From: Paralimibaculum aggregatum
GTDB lineage: Bacteria > Pseudomonadota > Alphaproteobacteria > Rhodobacterales > Rhodobacteraceae
NCBI RefSeq assembly: GCF_030270585.1
Contig: NZ_BSYI01000027.1
Coordinates: 1 to 64,000, forward strand
Length of the DNA: 64,000 bases
Reading direction: 5' to 3'
In this document: positions 1 to 9,520 of the stretch, one piece after another
How positions within the stretch are numbered: position 1 is the stretch's first letter
Layout: every line of letters starts with the position of its first letter
Position numbers and translations under genes: made by a program
Notes under the pieces: generated by a model
Told to the model about the DNA's origin: nothing
The model's input: only the letters and a program-made list of their open reading frames with translations
Database searches by the model: none

Positions 1-3000
1 GCCGGCCCGCGGCGGCCCGCGCCCGGCGCTCGGCGGCCAGCGTGGTCACGCCGAGATCGTCGAGCACCGCGTAGAAGGCCGGCACCACCACCAGCACCAG
101 CACCGTCGAGGCCAGCAGCCCGAAGGCCAGGCTGGTGACCAGCGGGATCAGCACCTGGGCCTGCAGGCTGGTCTCGAGCAGCAGCGGGAACAGCCCGGCG
201 ATGGTGGTGAGCGAGGTCAGCAGGATCGCGCGGAAGCGGGCGCGGGTGGCCTCCGGCGCGGTCTCGGCCACCGTGGCGCCAGGTCGGTGGTGGAGCTTGA
301 TGCGGTTGACCAGCAGGATCGAGTCGTTGACCACCACGCCCGAGAGCGCCGCGAAGCCCAGCATGCTCGGCATCGAGAAATCCACCCCCATCAGCAGATG
401 CCCGGCCACCGCGCCGATGAAGGCGAAGGGGATCAGGATCATCACGATCACCGGCTCGACATAGCTGCGGAACTGGAAGCTCAGCACCAGATAGACCCCG
501 ACCAGCCCGAGCACGAAGCCCGACATCATCGAGCCCTGGGTGGTGGCGGTCTCGGCCGACTGGCCCTCGAGCCCGATGGTCACGCCGGGATGGCGCGCCG
601 CCAGCCCGGGCACGAAGCGCGCCAGCGTGTCGGCGATCACCTCGTTGGCATTGGCGAAGCGGGTGTCGACATCGCCCTCCACGGTCACCGTGCGGCGGCG
701 CTCGATCCGGTTGATCCGGGCGAAGCCGCGGTCGCGCTCGATGCTGGCCACCGAGGAGAGCGGCGCCAGCGCGCCGTCCGGGGTGACGATCACGAAACCG
801 TCGAGGGCGGCGACATCGTCGCGGTCGATCCCGGCGAGGCGGGCGTCGATCTCGTAGGATTCCGCATCGACCTGGATCTCGTCGACGGTGGAGCCGAAGA
901 AGGCGGCGCGCAGCTGGTCGGCGATGTCCTGCGCCCGCAGGCCGAGGATCAGCCCCTCCTCGTTGATGCGGATCTTGATCTCCGGCTTGCCGAGGCGGAG
1001 ATCGTCGAGCACGTCGACCACCCCGCGATAGCTCTCGAGCCAGGTCTTGAGCGCCTCGCTGGCCGCCTTCAGCTCGCCGAGATCCTCGCCCGAGAGGCGG
1101 ATCTCGATGGCGCGGCCGGCGGGGCCGAGCGAGGGTTCGGCGAATTTCAGCGAGATCACGTCGGCCTGCCGGCCGGTCTCGGCGCGCCAGCGGGCGAAGA
1201 AGTGCTGGTTGTCGATGCTGCGGCTCTCGGAGCTCAGCAGGTCGAGGCTCACGGTGGCGACATGGGCGCCGGTCTCGTGCGCGTCGTCGTTGACGTTGAA
1301 CTTCACCGTGGTGTGGCGCACCAGGCGCTGCCCGCCGGGCTGCTCCGGGGTCAGCGCGGCGTCGATCCGCTCTGCCGCCGCGACCACGTCGGCCACCACC
1401 TCCTCGGTGCGCCAGAGCGGCGTGCCCTGGGGCAGCAGGATGCGCGCCTGCAGCGTGTCGCCGTCGAGATCGGGAAAGGCGCTGAACTTCAGCGCGCCGC
1501 CGGCGATGGCGGTGACCGCGAGCAGCAGCGCCGCCACCGCGAGGCCGAGCGTGGCGTAGCGCGCGCGCACCGCCAGCGTCGCCAGGCCGACCACCGGCCG
1601 GTCGCGCAGCCAGGCCATGCCGGCCTCCACCGTGCGCTGCACCCGCCCGCGCCCGCCGCCGGCGGCGTGCAGCGCATGACCGAGATGGTTCGGCAGGATC
1701 AGGAAGGCCTCGACCAGCGACAGCGCCAGCACCGCGATCATCACCACCGGCACCACCCGCAGCACCTGCCCGATATCGCCCTTGAGAAAGGCCAGCGAGC
1801 CGAAGACGCAGAGCGTGGTGAGGAACGACGAGACCACCCCCGGCGCCACCTCGCGCACCCCCTCCAGCGCCGCCTCCATCGGCGCCGCGCCGGCCTCGCG
1901 CCGGCTGGCGATGCTCTCGGAGATCACGATGGCGTCGTCCATCAGGATGCCGACCACGATCAGCAGCCCGACCATGGTCAGCATGTTGAGCGAGTAGCCC
2001 AGCACCGCCATCGCCGCGATGCCGCCGACGAAGGCCACCGGCAGCCCGGCGCTGATCCAGAAGGCATAGCGCGCGCCGAAGAACAGCCACATCGTCAGCC
2101 CGACGAGCACGAGCCCCATGGCACCGTTCTCGATCAGCAGCGTGAGCCGGTCGAGCACGATGTCGGCCGAGCTCTGCACCAGCGTCAGCCCGACCCCCGG
2201 CGGGGCGCGCTGGCGCTCCTCGGCGAGGAAGGCCTCGATGCGCTCGACGACGACCAGCAGGTCGTCCCCCGCCGACTTGGTGATCTCGAGAAAGGCCGCC
2301 GGCTCGTCGTCGAAGAGATACTTCACCTCCTCCTGCTCGAAGCGGTCGTCGATGCGGGCGATGTCGCTCAGCCGCACCTGGCCGCCCTCGGGGCTGGCGA
2401 TCACCACCAGGTCGCGCAGCGCCTCGACGCTGCGCCGCTCGTCGGCGAAGCGCAGCAGGATCTCGCCCTGGCGCGCCTGGATCGTGCCCACCGGCAGATC
2501 GACGTTCTGGCGCCGGATCGTCGCCGCCACCTCCTCGAGGCTGAGGCCGTATTGCCGCAGCGTGCCGTCGAGGATCTCGATGCGGAACTGGCGCTCGGAG
2601 AACCCGGTGATCGCGACCTTGGGGATGCCGCCATAGGCCTGCATCCGGCGCTTGATCTCCTCCGCGAGGGATTTCAGGTCGGGCCGGGTCAGCGCGCCGG
2701 TGATCGCCACCGAGGCGACGAAATCGGTGCGCCCGAGCTGCTTGACGATGGGCGCCTCGGCAAGCTCGGGGAAATCGTCGATCGCCTCGACCTCGGTCTT
2801 CACATCGGCGGCGAAGCGGTCGAGCGCCGCGCCCTCGCGCATCTCCGCGGTGGCGGTCGCCATGCCCTCGAGCGCCTCGCAGGTGATCTCGTGGACATCG
2901 TCCACCGCGTCGAGCGCATCCTCGAGCCGCTGGCAGATCGCCTCCTCCACCGTCTCCGGCCGGGCACCGGGATAGAGCACGCTGATCTCGACCTGCGAGG

Positions 3001-3118
3001 GCTCGATCCGCGGGAAGGTCTCGCGCTGCAGGCCGGGCAGCATCGCCGCGCCCACCGCCAGAAAGGCGATCATCAGCAGGTTGGCGAGCGTCGGATGCCG
3101 GATGAAATAGCCGATCAT
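1..3118 (-). CDS. RND efflux pump inner-membrane permease (3' end outside window)
   Basis: Proton-driven RND (AcrB/HAE-type) exporter subunit, acting in the inner membrane with the fusion protein encoded just upstream. About 1039 codons are visible, close to the usual full length of 1030-1050, so only the extreme C-terminus is missing. It opens with MIGYFIRHPTLANLLMIAF, the usual RND N-terminal transmembrane start. A paired-Asp motif (GILMDDAIVI, about residues 390-400) matches the TM4 proton-relay aspartates, and a second family motif, ALSGVVVNDSILLVNRIK, lies near the C-terminus. The ATG overlaps the stop of the fusion-protein gene in ATGA, so translation is probably coupled. No TolC-type gene is seen here. 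The substrate cannot be told from sequence. Confidence 0.95.
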   Translation of the reverse strand, partial: MIGYFIRHPTLANLLMIAFLAVGAAMLPGLQRETFPRIEPSQVEISVLYPGARPETVEEAICQRLEDALDAVDDVHEITCEALEGMATATAEMREGAALDRFAADVKTEVEAIDDFPELAEAPIVKQLGRTDFVASVAITGALTRPDLKSLAEEIKRRMQAYGGIPKVAITGFSERQFRIEILDGTLRQYGLSLEEVAATIRRQNVDLPVGTIQARQGEILLRFADERRSVEALRDLVVIASPEGGQVRLSDIARIDDRFEQEEVKYLFDDEPAAFLEITKSAGDDLLVVVERIEAFLAEERQRAPPGVGLTLVQSSADIVLDRLTLLIENGAMGLVLVGLTMWLFFGARYAFWISAGLPVAFVGGIAAMAVLGYSLNMLTMVGLLIVVGILMDDAIVISESIASRREAGAAPMEAALEGVREVAPGVVSSFLTTLCVFGSLAFLKGDIGQVLRVVPVVMIAVLALSLVEAFLILPNHLGHALHAAGGGRGRVQRTVEAGMAWLRDRPVVGLATLAVRARYATLGLAVAALLLAVTAIAGGALKFSAFPDLDGDTLQARILLPQGTPLWRTEEVVADVVAAAERIDAALTPEQPGGQRLVRHTTVKFNVNDDAHETGAHVATVSLDLLSSESRSIDNQHFFARWRAETGRQADVISLKFAEPSLGPAGRAIEIRLSGEDLGELKAASEALKTWLESYRGVVDVLDDLRLGKPEIKIRINEEGLILGLRAQDIADQLRAAFFGSTVDEIQVDAESYEIDARLAGIDRDDVAALDGFVIVTPDGALAPLSSVASIERDRGFARINRIERRRTVTVEGDVDTRFANANEVIADTLARFVPGLAARHPGVTIGLEGQSAETATTQGSMMSGFVLGLVGVYLVLSFQFRSYVEPVIVMILIPFAFIGAVAGHLLMGVDFSMPSMLGFAALSGVVVNDSILLVNRIKLHHRPGATVAETAPEATRARFRAILLTSLTTIAGLFPLLLETSLQAQVLIPLVTSLAFGLLASTVLVLVVVPAFYAVLDDLGVTTLAAERRARAAAGR

Positions 3119-4479
3119 TCGGCGGGCTCCCCGCCGCCCGCGGCCTCGACCGGGTCGAGCAGCATGCCCTCGATCGCCGGCGAGAGATCGCTGACCACCA
3201 CGCGCTCGCCGAACTCGAGCCCGGCCGCGATCAGCGCATCGCTGCCCTGCACCGCGCGCACCGCGACCTCACGGACCCGCAGCCGGTTCTCGGCATCGGC
3301 GACGAAGACCCGCCCGTCATGCAGCGCGCCGCGCGGGATCACCCGCTGCGCCTCCAGCGCCCGGCCGCGCAGCTCGACGCGCACGAACATGCCCTTGACC
3401 AGCGGCGGGCGGGTGCCGGGCTTGAGGTCCGCATAGGGCCCCTCGACCTGGACGATCACCCCGACCGAGCGGCTGCCGGCGTCGATCGCATCCGCGGTGC
3501 GCATCACCTGCGCCGGCCAGCGCACGTCGCGGGCCTCCATCTGCAGCGTGACGGTGGCCTCCCAGTCGAGCGCCGCCATCGCCGCGCGCGGGTCGCCGGT
3601 GCTCTCGCTCTCGCCGTCATCCTCGAAGACCGGGATGAAATCGCCCGGCACCGCCAGCGAGACGAACCGGGCGAACTGGTCCTGCGGCACCTGCGCGACG
3701 ATCTCGGCGGCGCTGATGTCGCCCGCCGCGGCGAGCCGGGTGCCCGAGGCGACGAACTGCGTCGCCTCCACCCCGATCTCCGAGATGCGGCCGCGGAACG
3801 GCATCCGGATGCTGGTCCGCTCGAGCTCGAGCCGGGCGGTGGCGAGCCGCGCCTCGGCCACCGCGATCTGGGTGCGCTGGGTCGCGATCTGCGCCGGGAA
3901 GAGGCGCACCGCGTTCTCCAGCTCCTGCACCCTCACCTGCTGCGTGAGGAAGTCGCGCTCCACCGTGTCGAGGGTCGACTGGCTGGCGACGCCGCGCTTG
4001 ACCAGCCCCTCCTGCCGCTCCAGGTCGGCCCGCTTGATCTCCATCGAGCGCCGCTCGATCTCGAGCGAGCGCCCGGCGTTCTCGGCGCTCACCTCGAGCT
4101 CGCGGAGCTGCGCCTCGGCAGCGTCGAGATTGGAGCGCGCCTCCTGCACGGCGAGCTCGTAATCCTCCTCGCGGATGCGGATGATCTCGAGCCCCTCGCG
4201 GAGCACCGCGCCGACCCGCAGCCGCGGATGCACGAAGGCGATCCGGCCCGGCACCTGGGCCACCGCGTCCCAGGTCCGCACCGGCGCGACGCTGCCATAG
4301 CCGGTGACCCCCGGCACGAAGTCCACCGGCGCGACCGTGATCACCCGGACACTGCGGGCGCGTTCGGCGAGCGCGGCTTGCTGCGGCGGCTGCCGCCCCC
4401 CGAGCACGACCATCAGCACCGCCACGGCGAGCGCGACCGGCACGGCGAAACTGAGGATGCGGATTGCCGCCCTGACCAC
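3115..4479 (-). CDS. RND efflux periplasmic adaptor (membrane-fusion protein)
   Basis: HlyD/AcrA-type adaptor of 454 residues that links the RND permease to an outer-membrane channel. I chose the GTG at 4479 because AGGGAGG precedes it and the encoded N-terminus (VVRAAIRILSFAVPVALAVAV) is an ideal membrane anchor. The frame stays open upstream to 5145, but that part is antisense-like RTX sequence and is not credible. After the anchor come a half-lipoyl segment (VITVAPVDFVPGVTGYGSV), a long alpha-helical hairpin (about residues 85-185, rich in E, L, R and A) and beta-barrel and membrane-proximal domains ending in GGEPAE. It overlaps the permease gene by four bases. Adaptor class is certain; the drug or metabolite exported is not. 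Confidence 0.93.
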   Translation of the reverse strand: MVRAAIRILSFAVPVALAVAVLMVVLGGRQPPQQAALAERARSVRVITVAPVDFVPGVTGYGSVAPVRTWDAVAQVPGRIAFVHPRLRVGAVLREGLEIIRIREEDYELAVQEARSNLDAAEAQLRELEVSAENAGRSLEIERRSMEIKRADLERQEGLVKRGVASQSTLDTVERDFLTQQVRVQELENAVRLFPAQIATQRTQIAVAEARLATARLELERTSIRMPFRGRISEIGVEATQFVASGTRLAAAGDISAAEIVAQVPQDQFARFVSLAVPGDFIPVFEDDGESESTGDPRAAMAALDWEATVTLQMEARDVRWPAQVMRTADAIDAGSRSVGVIVQVEGPYADLKPGTRPPLVKGMFVRVELRGRALEAQRVIPRGALHDGRVFVADAENRLRVREVAVRAVQGSDALIAAGLEFGERVVVSDLSPAIEGMLLDPVEAAGGGEPAE

Positions 4480-4595
4480 TGGCGCCTCCCTGCCCGGACC
4501 GCCGCCGGCAGCCGGGGCACCGAGGCGCCGGGTGCGAGTCTGCCGCCTTCTAGCAGCCCCGGCGGCGGCGCGACAGGACCCGGGCGCGCGACCTT

Positions 4596-7500
4596 TCAGA
4601 CCACCCAGACGCCGACGTCGAGGTTTTCGATGTTGCGGGCGACGTTCTCCGGGCTTTCGGCGAAGAAGACCAGCATGTCGGCGCGGTCGAAGAGGCCGGT
4701 CTCGAAGGCGTCGAGCCAGAAGGTGCGGCCGCCGTCGTCCGGGTCGCGCAGCAGCACGTTGTTGAACAGCGCGTCGATGAAGTCCCCGTCGCTCGGGTTC
4801 GCACCGAACTTCTCGGCGAATTCCGGGCTGTCGACGAAGAACTGCGCGACGCCCGCGCGGCTGAAGGCGCCGGTGTTGATCGCGTCGTTCCAGAAGATGA
4901 AGCCGCCCTCGTCCGGCGTGCGCGCGAAGGCCGCGGCATAGGTGCGGTAGATGTAGCCGAGATCGGCGCCGCCGGCATCGAAGATGAAGGCGCCGTCGTC
5001 GAACTCGGCGCGCTCGATGCCGATCAGCAGATCGGTGCCCTGGGGGCCGTCGAAGGCGACGCCGTCGCCGGCGAAGGCGCGCTCGGCCTCGCTGCGGGTG
5101 CCGGCGAAGACCACGGTGTCGCGGCCCGCGAGCCCGTCGAAACACTCGTTGGCGGCGCTGCCGGAGAGCTGGTCCGCGGCGCCGGTGCCGCCGATCCCGG
5201 CGCAGTCCGCATCCGTGACGATGACCCGGGCCTCGGCGACGGCGAGCCCGCCATTGCCGTCGCGCAGCGCGTAGACGAAGCTGTCGACCCCGGCAAACCC
5301 CGGATCCGGCGTGTAGATGACGCGGTTCTCCACGATCGCCGCGGTGCCGTGCTCCGGATCGGTCGGGATCATGTCCAGGGTGAGGGCATCGCCGTCCGCA
5401 TCGGTGTCGTTGGCGAGCACGTCGATCCCGGTCGGAAGGCCGGCGGCGGTGCCGAGCATGCCGACGGTGTCGCGGCCCGCGACCGGGCCCGCGTTCGGCG
5501 TCGCGTCGGTGCCGTTCTCGATCGAGAACACGCCGATCGAGGCATTGCCCGCGGGATCGCGCACCCGGTAGAGGAACGAGCTGGTGTCGTTCGGAACCGC
5601 ATCGATGCTGTCGACATCCTCGTCGAGATCGATGGCGAAGACCATCTCGCCGCCGATCTCGAGATCGAAGGTGAGGAAGCCCTCGTCGTTGACCGCGGCG
5701 GCGAGGACATCGATCAGGTCGCCCTCCGCCAGCTCGGCGACGGTCATGCCGTTGACGGAGAAGTCGGGCGGCGCGACGCCCTCGCGCTCGAGCCGGGCCC
5801 GCTCCGCATCGCCGTCGAAATCGAAGCCGAGGAAGCTCAGGAAATCGCCGCCGGTGTCGTCGGAGAGGGTGCCGATCCCGCCGTTCGAGAAGGCCAGCGC
5901 CGCCCCGAGCGAGAACTGCGCATCGAGCGGGCTGGCCACCGGGTTGCCGGTGTCCCAGCCGAGATAGCCGATGCGGCCGGTCTCCGCGGCAACCCCGTCC
6001 GAGAAGGTGTAGGACAGCAGCACCGGGCCGTTGTAGTCGGGGTCCGGGCTGTATTCGAGAACATCGCCGGAGCGGGAGACCGTGCCGAAAGCCGGCTCGT
6101 CGATCTCGACCGAATAGCCCGTCGAGATGCTGAACCCGCCGAAATCGAAGGCGTAGAACGCGCCCAGGTCGAAGCCGAAGCCGTCTGCAGTCGCGCCCGC
6201 GCCCGCTGCGGCCGCGCCTGCGCCGCCCGAGTTCGGCCCGAGAAAGGCATCGCGGCCCGCCGGCAACGAGGCCTCGCCGGCATCGATGGTGACGGTGACG
6301 CTCGCGCTGTCCGTGCCGCCCATGCCGTCGGAGACGGTGTAGGTGAACATGTCCGCGCCGCTGAACCCGGCGGCCGGGGTGTAGCGCACCTGGCCGCCCT
6401 CGATCGCCGCGGTGCCATTGGCCGGGCTGGTCACGCTCACGATGGTCAGCGCATCGCCGTCGCCGTCGCTGTCATTGCCGAGCACGTCGATCAGCGCGGC
6501 GGTCTCGAAGGCGGTGCCCGCGCTGTCGTCCGCCGCCACCGGCGCCGTGTTCGCCGCCGCCGCCACCGTGACCGTCACGGTCGCGGTGTCCGACCCGCCC
6601 ATGCCGTCGGAGACCGTGTAGTCGAACATCACGCCGCCGCTGAACCCGGCGGCCGGGGTGTAGCGCACCTGGCCGCCCTCGATCGCCGCGGTGCCGCTGG
6701 CCGGGCCCGACACGCTGGCGATGGTCAGCGTGTCGCCGTCGGCGTCGCTGTCGTTGGCGAGCACGTCGATCAGCACGGCGGTCTCGAAGGCGGTGGACGC
6801 GCTGTCGTCGCTGGCCGCGGGGGCGGTGTTCATGTCCTCAGTCAGATCGCCGGCAGCGATGGTCTGGTCGGTGAAGGCGAAGCTCTCGATGTTCTCGAAG
6901 CGGTCGGTGCCGAGGGCCGAGACGATGACCACCGCGGCGCCGTCGAAGGAGACCTCCGCCGCGGCCCGCGTCACCCCGACCAGCGCGGTGTCGGCATCGT
7001 CGCCGCCGTCGAGGGTGTCGTCGCCGGCGCCGCCCTCGAGGGTGTCGTCGCCGAGCCCGCCGCTCAGCGCGTTGGCGCCGCTGTTGCCGGTGATCAGGTT
7101 GTCGGCGTCGTTGCCGGTGCCGTCGAGATCGGCGCTGCCGAGCAGCGTCAGGTTCTCGATGTCGTTCTCGGAGAACTCGTTGCCCGGGCCGACCAGGGTC
7201 TTGAGATTGCTGCTGATGGTGGAGCGGACCTCGTCGATCTCCGGCGCGCTGTTGAACTCCACCGCGATGTCGCCGGGATCGTCGACGAAATAGACGTCCG
7301 GGCCGCTCTGGCCGGTCATGAAATCGGCGCCGGGGCCGCCGTCGAGCGTGTCCGCGTCGCCCGGGCCGCCATCGCCCGGACCGGCCTGGATGTTGTCGTC
7401 GCCCGGCCCGCCGAACAGCATGTCCGACCCGCCGACGCCAAGCACGACGTCGTCGCCCTCGCCGCCGAAGATGGTGTCGTCGGTGTCCGGCACGGAGATC

Positions 7501-7613
7501 AGCGCACCGCCGCCGGTCAGGCTGTCGTCGCCGGCCAGCCCGTCGATGACATTGCTCTCGCCGTCGTTGCCGGTCAGCGTGTCGGGGCCGGCGGTTCCGG
7601 TGAAGTTGCCCAT
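4596..7613 (-). CDS. RTX / cadherin-like / DUF4214 secreted protein
   Basis: Large acidic exoprotein of 1005 residues without a Sec signal, probably a type I secretion substrate. The ATG at 7613 follows GAAGGGAC; a start 17 codons upstream is also open but poorer. Order of parts: calcium-binding GGxGxDxLxGGxGxD nonapeptides (about residues 10-110 and 175-215); two nearly identical 93-residue cadherin/Ig-like units with LIDVLANDSDADGDTLTI (about 260-445); a unique region with Asp-rich turns (450-715); a third cadherin-like unit (about 720-800); a short RTX remnant; and a DUF4214 domain with repeated YRTYAAAFARTPDEGGFIFW-type elements (about 880-1000), ending in the hydrophobic VGVWVV. No catalytic domain is recognisable, so adhesin or matrix protein is the likeliest role (inference). 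Confidence 0.88.
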   Translation of the reverse strand: MGNFTGTAGPDTLTGNDGESNVIDGLAGDDSLTGGGALISVPDTDDTIFGGEGDDVVLGVGGSDMLFGGPGDDNIQAGPGDGGPGDADTLDGGPGADFMTGQSGPDVYFVDDPGDIAVEFNSAPEIDEVRSTISSNLKTLVGPGNEFSENDIENLTLLGSADLDGTGNDADNLITGNSGANALSGGLGDDTLEGGAGDDTLDGGDDADTALVGVTRAAAEVSFDGAAVVIVSALGTDRFENIESFAFTDQTIAAGDLTEDMNTAPAASDDSASTAFETAVLIDVLANDSDADGDTLTIASVSGPASGTAAIEGGQVRYTPAAGFSGGVMFDYTVSDGMGGSDTATVTVTVAAAANTAPVAADDSAGTAFETAALIDVLGNDSDGDGDALTIVSVTSPANGTAAIEGGQVRYTPAAGFSGADMFTYTVSDGMGGTDSASVTVTIDAGEASLPAGRDAFLGPNSGGAGAAAAGAGATADGFGFDLGAFYAFDFGGFSISTGYSVEIDEPAFGTVSRSGDVLEYSPDPDYNGPVLLSYTFSDGVAAETGRIGYLGWDTGNPVASPLDAQFSLGAALAFSNGGIGTLSDDTGGDFLSFLGFDFDGDAERARLEREGVAPPDFSVNGMTVAELAEGDLIDVLAAAVNDEGFLTFDLEIGGEMVFAIDLDEDVDSIDAVPNDTSSFLYRVRDPAGNASIGVFSIENGTDATPNAGPVAGRDTVGMLGTAAGLPTGIDVLANDTDADGDALTLDMIPTDPEHGTAAIVENRVIYTPDPGFAGVDSFVYALRDGNGGLAVAEARVIVTDADCAGIGGTGAADQLSGSAANECFDGLAGRDTVVFAGTRSEAERAFAGDGVAFDGPQGTDLLIGIERAEFDDGAFIFDAGGADLGYIYRTYAAAFARTPDEGGFIFWNDAINTGAFSRAGVAQFFVDSPEFAEKFGANPSDGDFIDALFNNVLLRDPDDGGRTFWLDAFETGLFDRADMLVFFAESPENVARNIENLDVGVWVV
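6284..6841. repeat. In-frame 279-bp tandem duplication inside the RTX gene
   Basis: Two adjacent 279-bp (93-codon) copies, about 6284-6562 and 6563-6841, encode the paired cadherin-like units. Long stretches are identical at DNA level, for example the blocks beginning at 6361 and 6640. The similarity suggests recent duplication or gene conversion. Confidence 0.85.
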
Positions 7614-7787
7614 GGTCTGTCCCTTCGCCTTTCGCGCCCGGACAACACCAACAGGCCATCCCAAACTGCATTCACGCGCAGTACCATCCTGACGCCACCC
7701 TCACTAACGGCCGATAATCCTGCTCGACAATCAGTCACGCGTCAATCATTCTCGCCTTTGGCTGCAGGCACCCGGAGAAGGGATTCC
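7614..7787. promoter_or_regulatory. Divergent promoter region between the RTX gene and the barrel gene
   Basis: This 174-bp gap separates two divergent genes and is visibly less GC-rich than its flanks, so it should hold both promoters. No convincing repeat or operator was identified by eye. Confidence 0.45.
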
Positions 7788-8753
7788 GTGCGTATCCGGA
7801 ACTGTCTGGCGGGATGTCTTCTGGCGCTGCTGGCCGGCACCGGCCCCGGCGGGGGGCAGACGATCGAGCTGCCCGATCTCGAGGACGACGCGCTGGAGCG
7901 GAGCGGCATCGCCAACATCCTGCCCGCGCTCGGGCTCTTCGGCGTGACCCCGGGCGCCCGGCTGGCCCGGCTCACGGTGGATGCCGATCCGCTCGGCCCG
8001 ATCGATGTCGATCTGCTGCGGCTGCCGCTGTCGCACGAGTTCGCGCCGGTCTGGCGCGGCCTGCGCCCGGTGGTCCAGATCACCTTCGGCAGCTTCGACA
8101 TCGACAAGCGCGCGCAGGTGGCGATCATCCCGGCCTTTCCCACGGGGTTCGACGTGAGCATGAGCGGCGAGATGGTCGTCGCCGGGCTCGGGGTCACGGT
8201 GCCGCTCGGCAGCGCCACCACGCTGCGGCCGATGCTGCTCGGCGGCTATGCGCGGATCCGCTCCGAGGCGACCACCTCGGGCCCCTTCTCCGGGCTGCTG
8301 CTCGCGGTGGTCGACGGGATCCTCGCCGATGCCCGCCTCGAGAGCCCGGTTGCCGGCGCCTCGCTGGAGCTGCGGCACAGGGCGGGGCTCGGCGGCGACG
8401 TGACCCTCGACGGCGCGCTCGGCCTCGGCGTGCTCTATGCCCCGGTGACGGTGGCGACCGCCCGGGCGATCGACCAGCCGATCCCCTTCCCCGCGGTCTC
8501 CGCGCGGATCGAGGCCGATGGCCCGCTCTGGACGCCGGAGAGCGGCCTGGCGCTGCGCTGGCTCGGCTTCGCCGGCGTCAACTATTTCCCCGCGCTGCCG
8601 GGCGACATCGCGGGCTTTCCGGCGGCCGCGGAGCTCGGCGGCGGCGTCACGCTGCGCGGCCGCGACATGCCGGCGGGCCTCAGCCTGCGCGCATCGGTGA
8701 TCCTCGGCGACCGGGTGACCGGCCTGTCCCTCGGCGCGAGCCTCGATTTCTAG
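7788..8753 (+). CDS. Putative outer-membrane beta-barrel protein
   Basis: Exported protein of 321 residues. The GTG start at 7788 is set by GGAGAAGGG six bases upstream and by the signal peptide it creates (n-region RIRN, hydrophobic CLAGCLLALLAGT, then GPGGGQ). The mature chain consists of alternating amphipathic stretches separated by Gly/Asp turns and ends in SLGASLDF, the terminal aromatic expected of barrels assembled by the BAM complex. It is divergent from the RTX gene and could serve the same surface function, but no type I secretion gene is nearby. The family is not recognised beyond a resemblance to small autotransporter-type barrels. Confidence 0.75.
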   Translation: MRIRNCLAGCLLALLAGTGPGGGQTIELPDLEDDALERSGIANILPALGLFGVTPGARLARLTVDADPLGPIDVDLLRLPLSHEFAPVWRGLRPVVQITFGSFDIDKRAQVAIIPAFPTGFDVSMSGEMVVAGLGVTVPLGSATTLRPMLLGGYARIRSEATTSGPFSGLLLAVVDGILADARLESPVAGASLELRHRAGLGGDVTLDGALGLGVLYAPVTVATARAIDQPIPFPAVSARIEADGPLWTPESGLALRWLGFAGVNYFPALPGDIAGFPAAAELGGGVTLRGRDMPAGLSLRASVILGDRVTGLSLGASLDF

Positions 8754-8765
8754 GCCCCCGCGCCC

Positions 8766-8809
8766 GGCCCTGGCCCCGGCCCCGGCTCTGGCCCCGGCCC
8801 TGGCCGCCT
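8766..8809. repeat. 18-bp GC tandem repeat
   Basis: A unit of the type GGCYCTGGCCCCGGCCCY is repeated about 2.3 times just after the stop of the barrel gene. It is low-complexity DNA and may form structure at the transcript end. Confidence 0.6.
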
Positions 8810-8888
8810 GCGCCACCGAAACCCCTTTGAAACCGGCGCCGCAGTCCTCATGTTAGCCGGGTATGCGGGAGCGAGATCGGCGGTCGGC

Positions 8889-9275
8889 ATGGGCATCCGG
8901 AACCACATCATCTATGACGGAGACTGCCCCTTCTGCAGCTCCTATGTCGGGCTGATGCGGCTGAAGCAGGCGATCGGACCGGTCGCCCTGATCGATGCGC
9001 GCGAGGGCGGGCCCGAGGTCGAGCGCGCCCGGGCGCTCGGCTTCGATCTCGACGACGGCATGCTGCTGCATCTCGACGGACGCGACCATCACGGCGCCGA
9101 CTGTCTCAACCGCCTCGCGCTGCTCTCGACGCGCAGCGGCCTGTTCAACCGCCTCTCGGCCTGGCTGTTCCGCTCGGAGACGCTGGCGCGTGTCGCCTAT
9201 CCCCTGCTGCGCGCCGGGCGCAACGCCACCCTGATGCTCCTCGGGCGCCGCCGGCTCGGGCCCGCAAGGCGCTGA
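8889..9275 (+). CDS. DCC-family (DUF393) thiol-disulfide oxidoreductase-like protein
   Basis: Small protein of 128 residues beginning MGIRNHIIYDGDCPFC, the hallmark DxDCxxC motif of the DUF393/DCC family, whose members are predicted thioredoxin-like redox proteins. The motif must lie close to the N-terminus, which favours the ATG at 8889 over the in-frame ATG at 8850. The rest contains the usual LNRLALLSTRSGLFNRLSAW helix and a basic, hydrophobic C-terminus (LLRAGRNATLMLLGRRR). It stands alone downstream of the barrel gene, and its substrate is unknown. Confidence 0.85.
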   Translation: MGIRNHIIYDGDCPFCSSYVGLMRLKQAIGPVALIDAREGGPEVERARALGFDLDDGMLLHLDGRDHHGADCLNRLALLSTRSGLFNRLSAWLFRSETLARVAYPLLRAGRNATLMLLGRRRLGPARR

Positions 9276-9520
9276 CCCGCCGGAGCGCCGCGCCGGGGCC
9301 GGCAGACCGCTGAAGACCGCTGAAGACCGCGCCGATACCCCCGGCCGCACGATGAGGCGCCAGCGAACAGCGCGCTCCGGACCGCCCGACGACCGCCGGC
9401 GCTCCCCAGGAAGACCGCCGCGCCGAGGTGGAAGTGGATCGTGCGCCGCCCGCCGCACTACGGCGCCGCGAAAGAAACCCCGGCCAACACCGGGCCTGCA
9501 AGACCGCCTCCCCCGGCCGC

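Noticed and set aside
287-3436. Very long plus-strand open frame (1049 codons)
   Set aside because: His/Asp/Glu/Arg-rich low-complexity translation antisense to the clear RND permease; an artefact of high GC at third positions.
5349-7787. Plus-strand frame antisense to the RTX gene, continuous with the barrel gene
   Set aside because: The part before 7788 is the mirror of the RTX reading frame. A ribosome-binding site and signal peptide set the real start at 7788.
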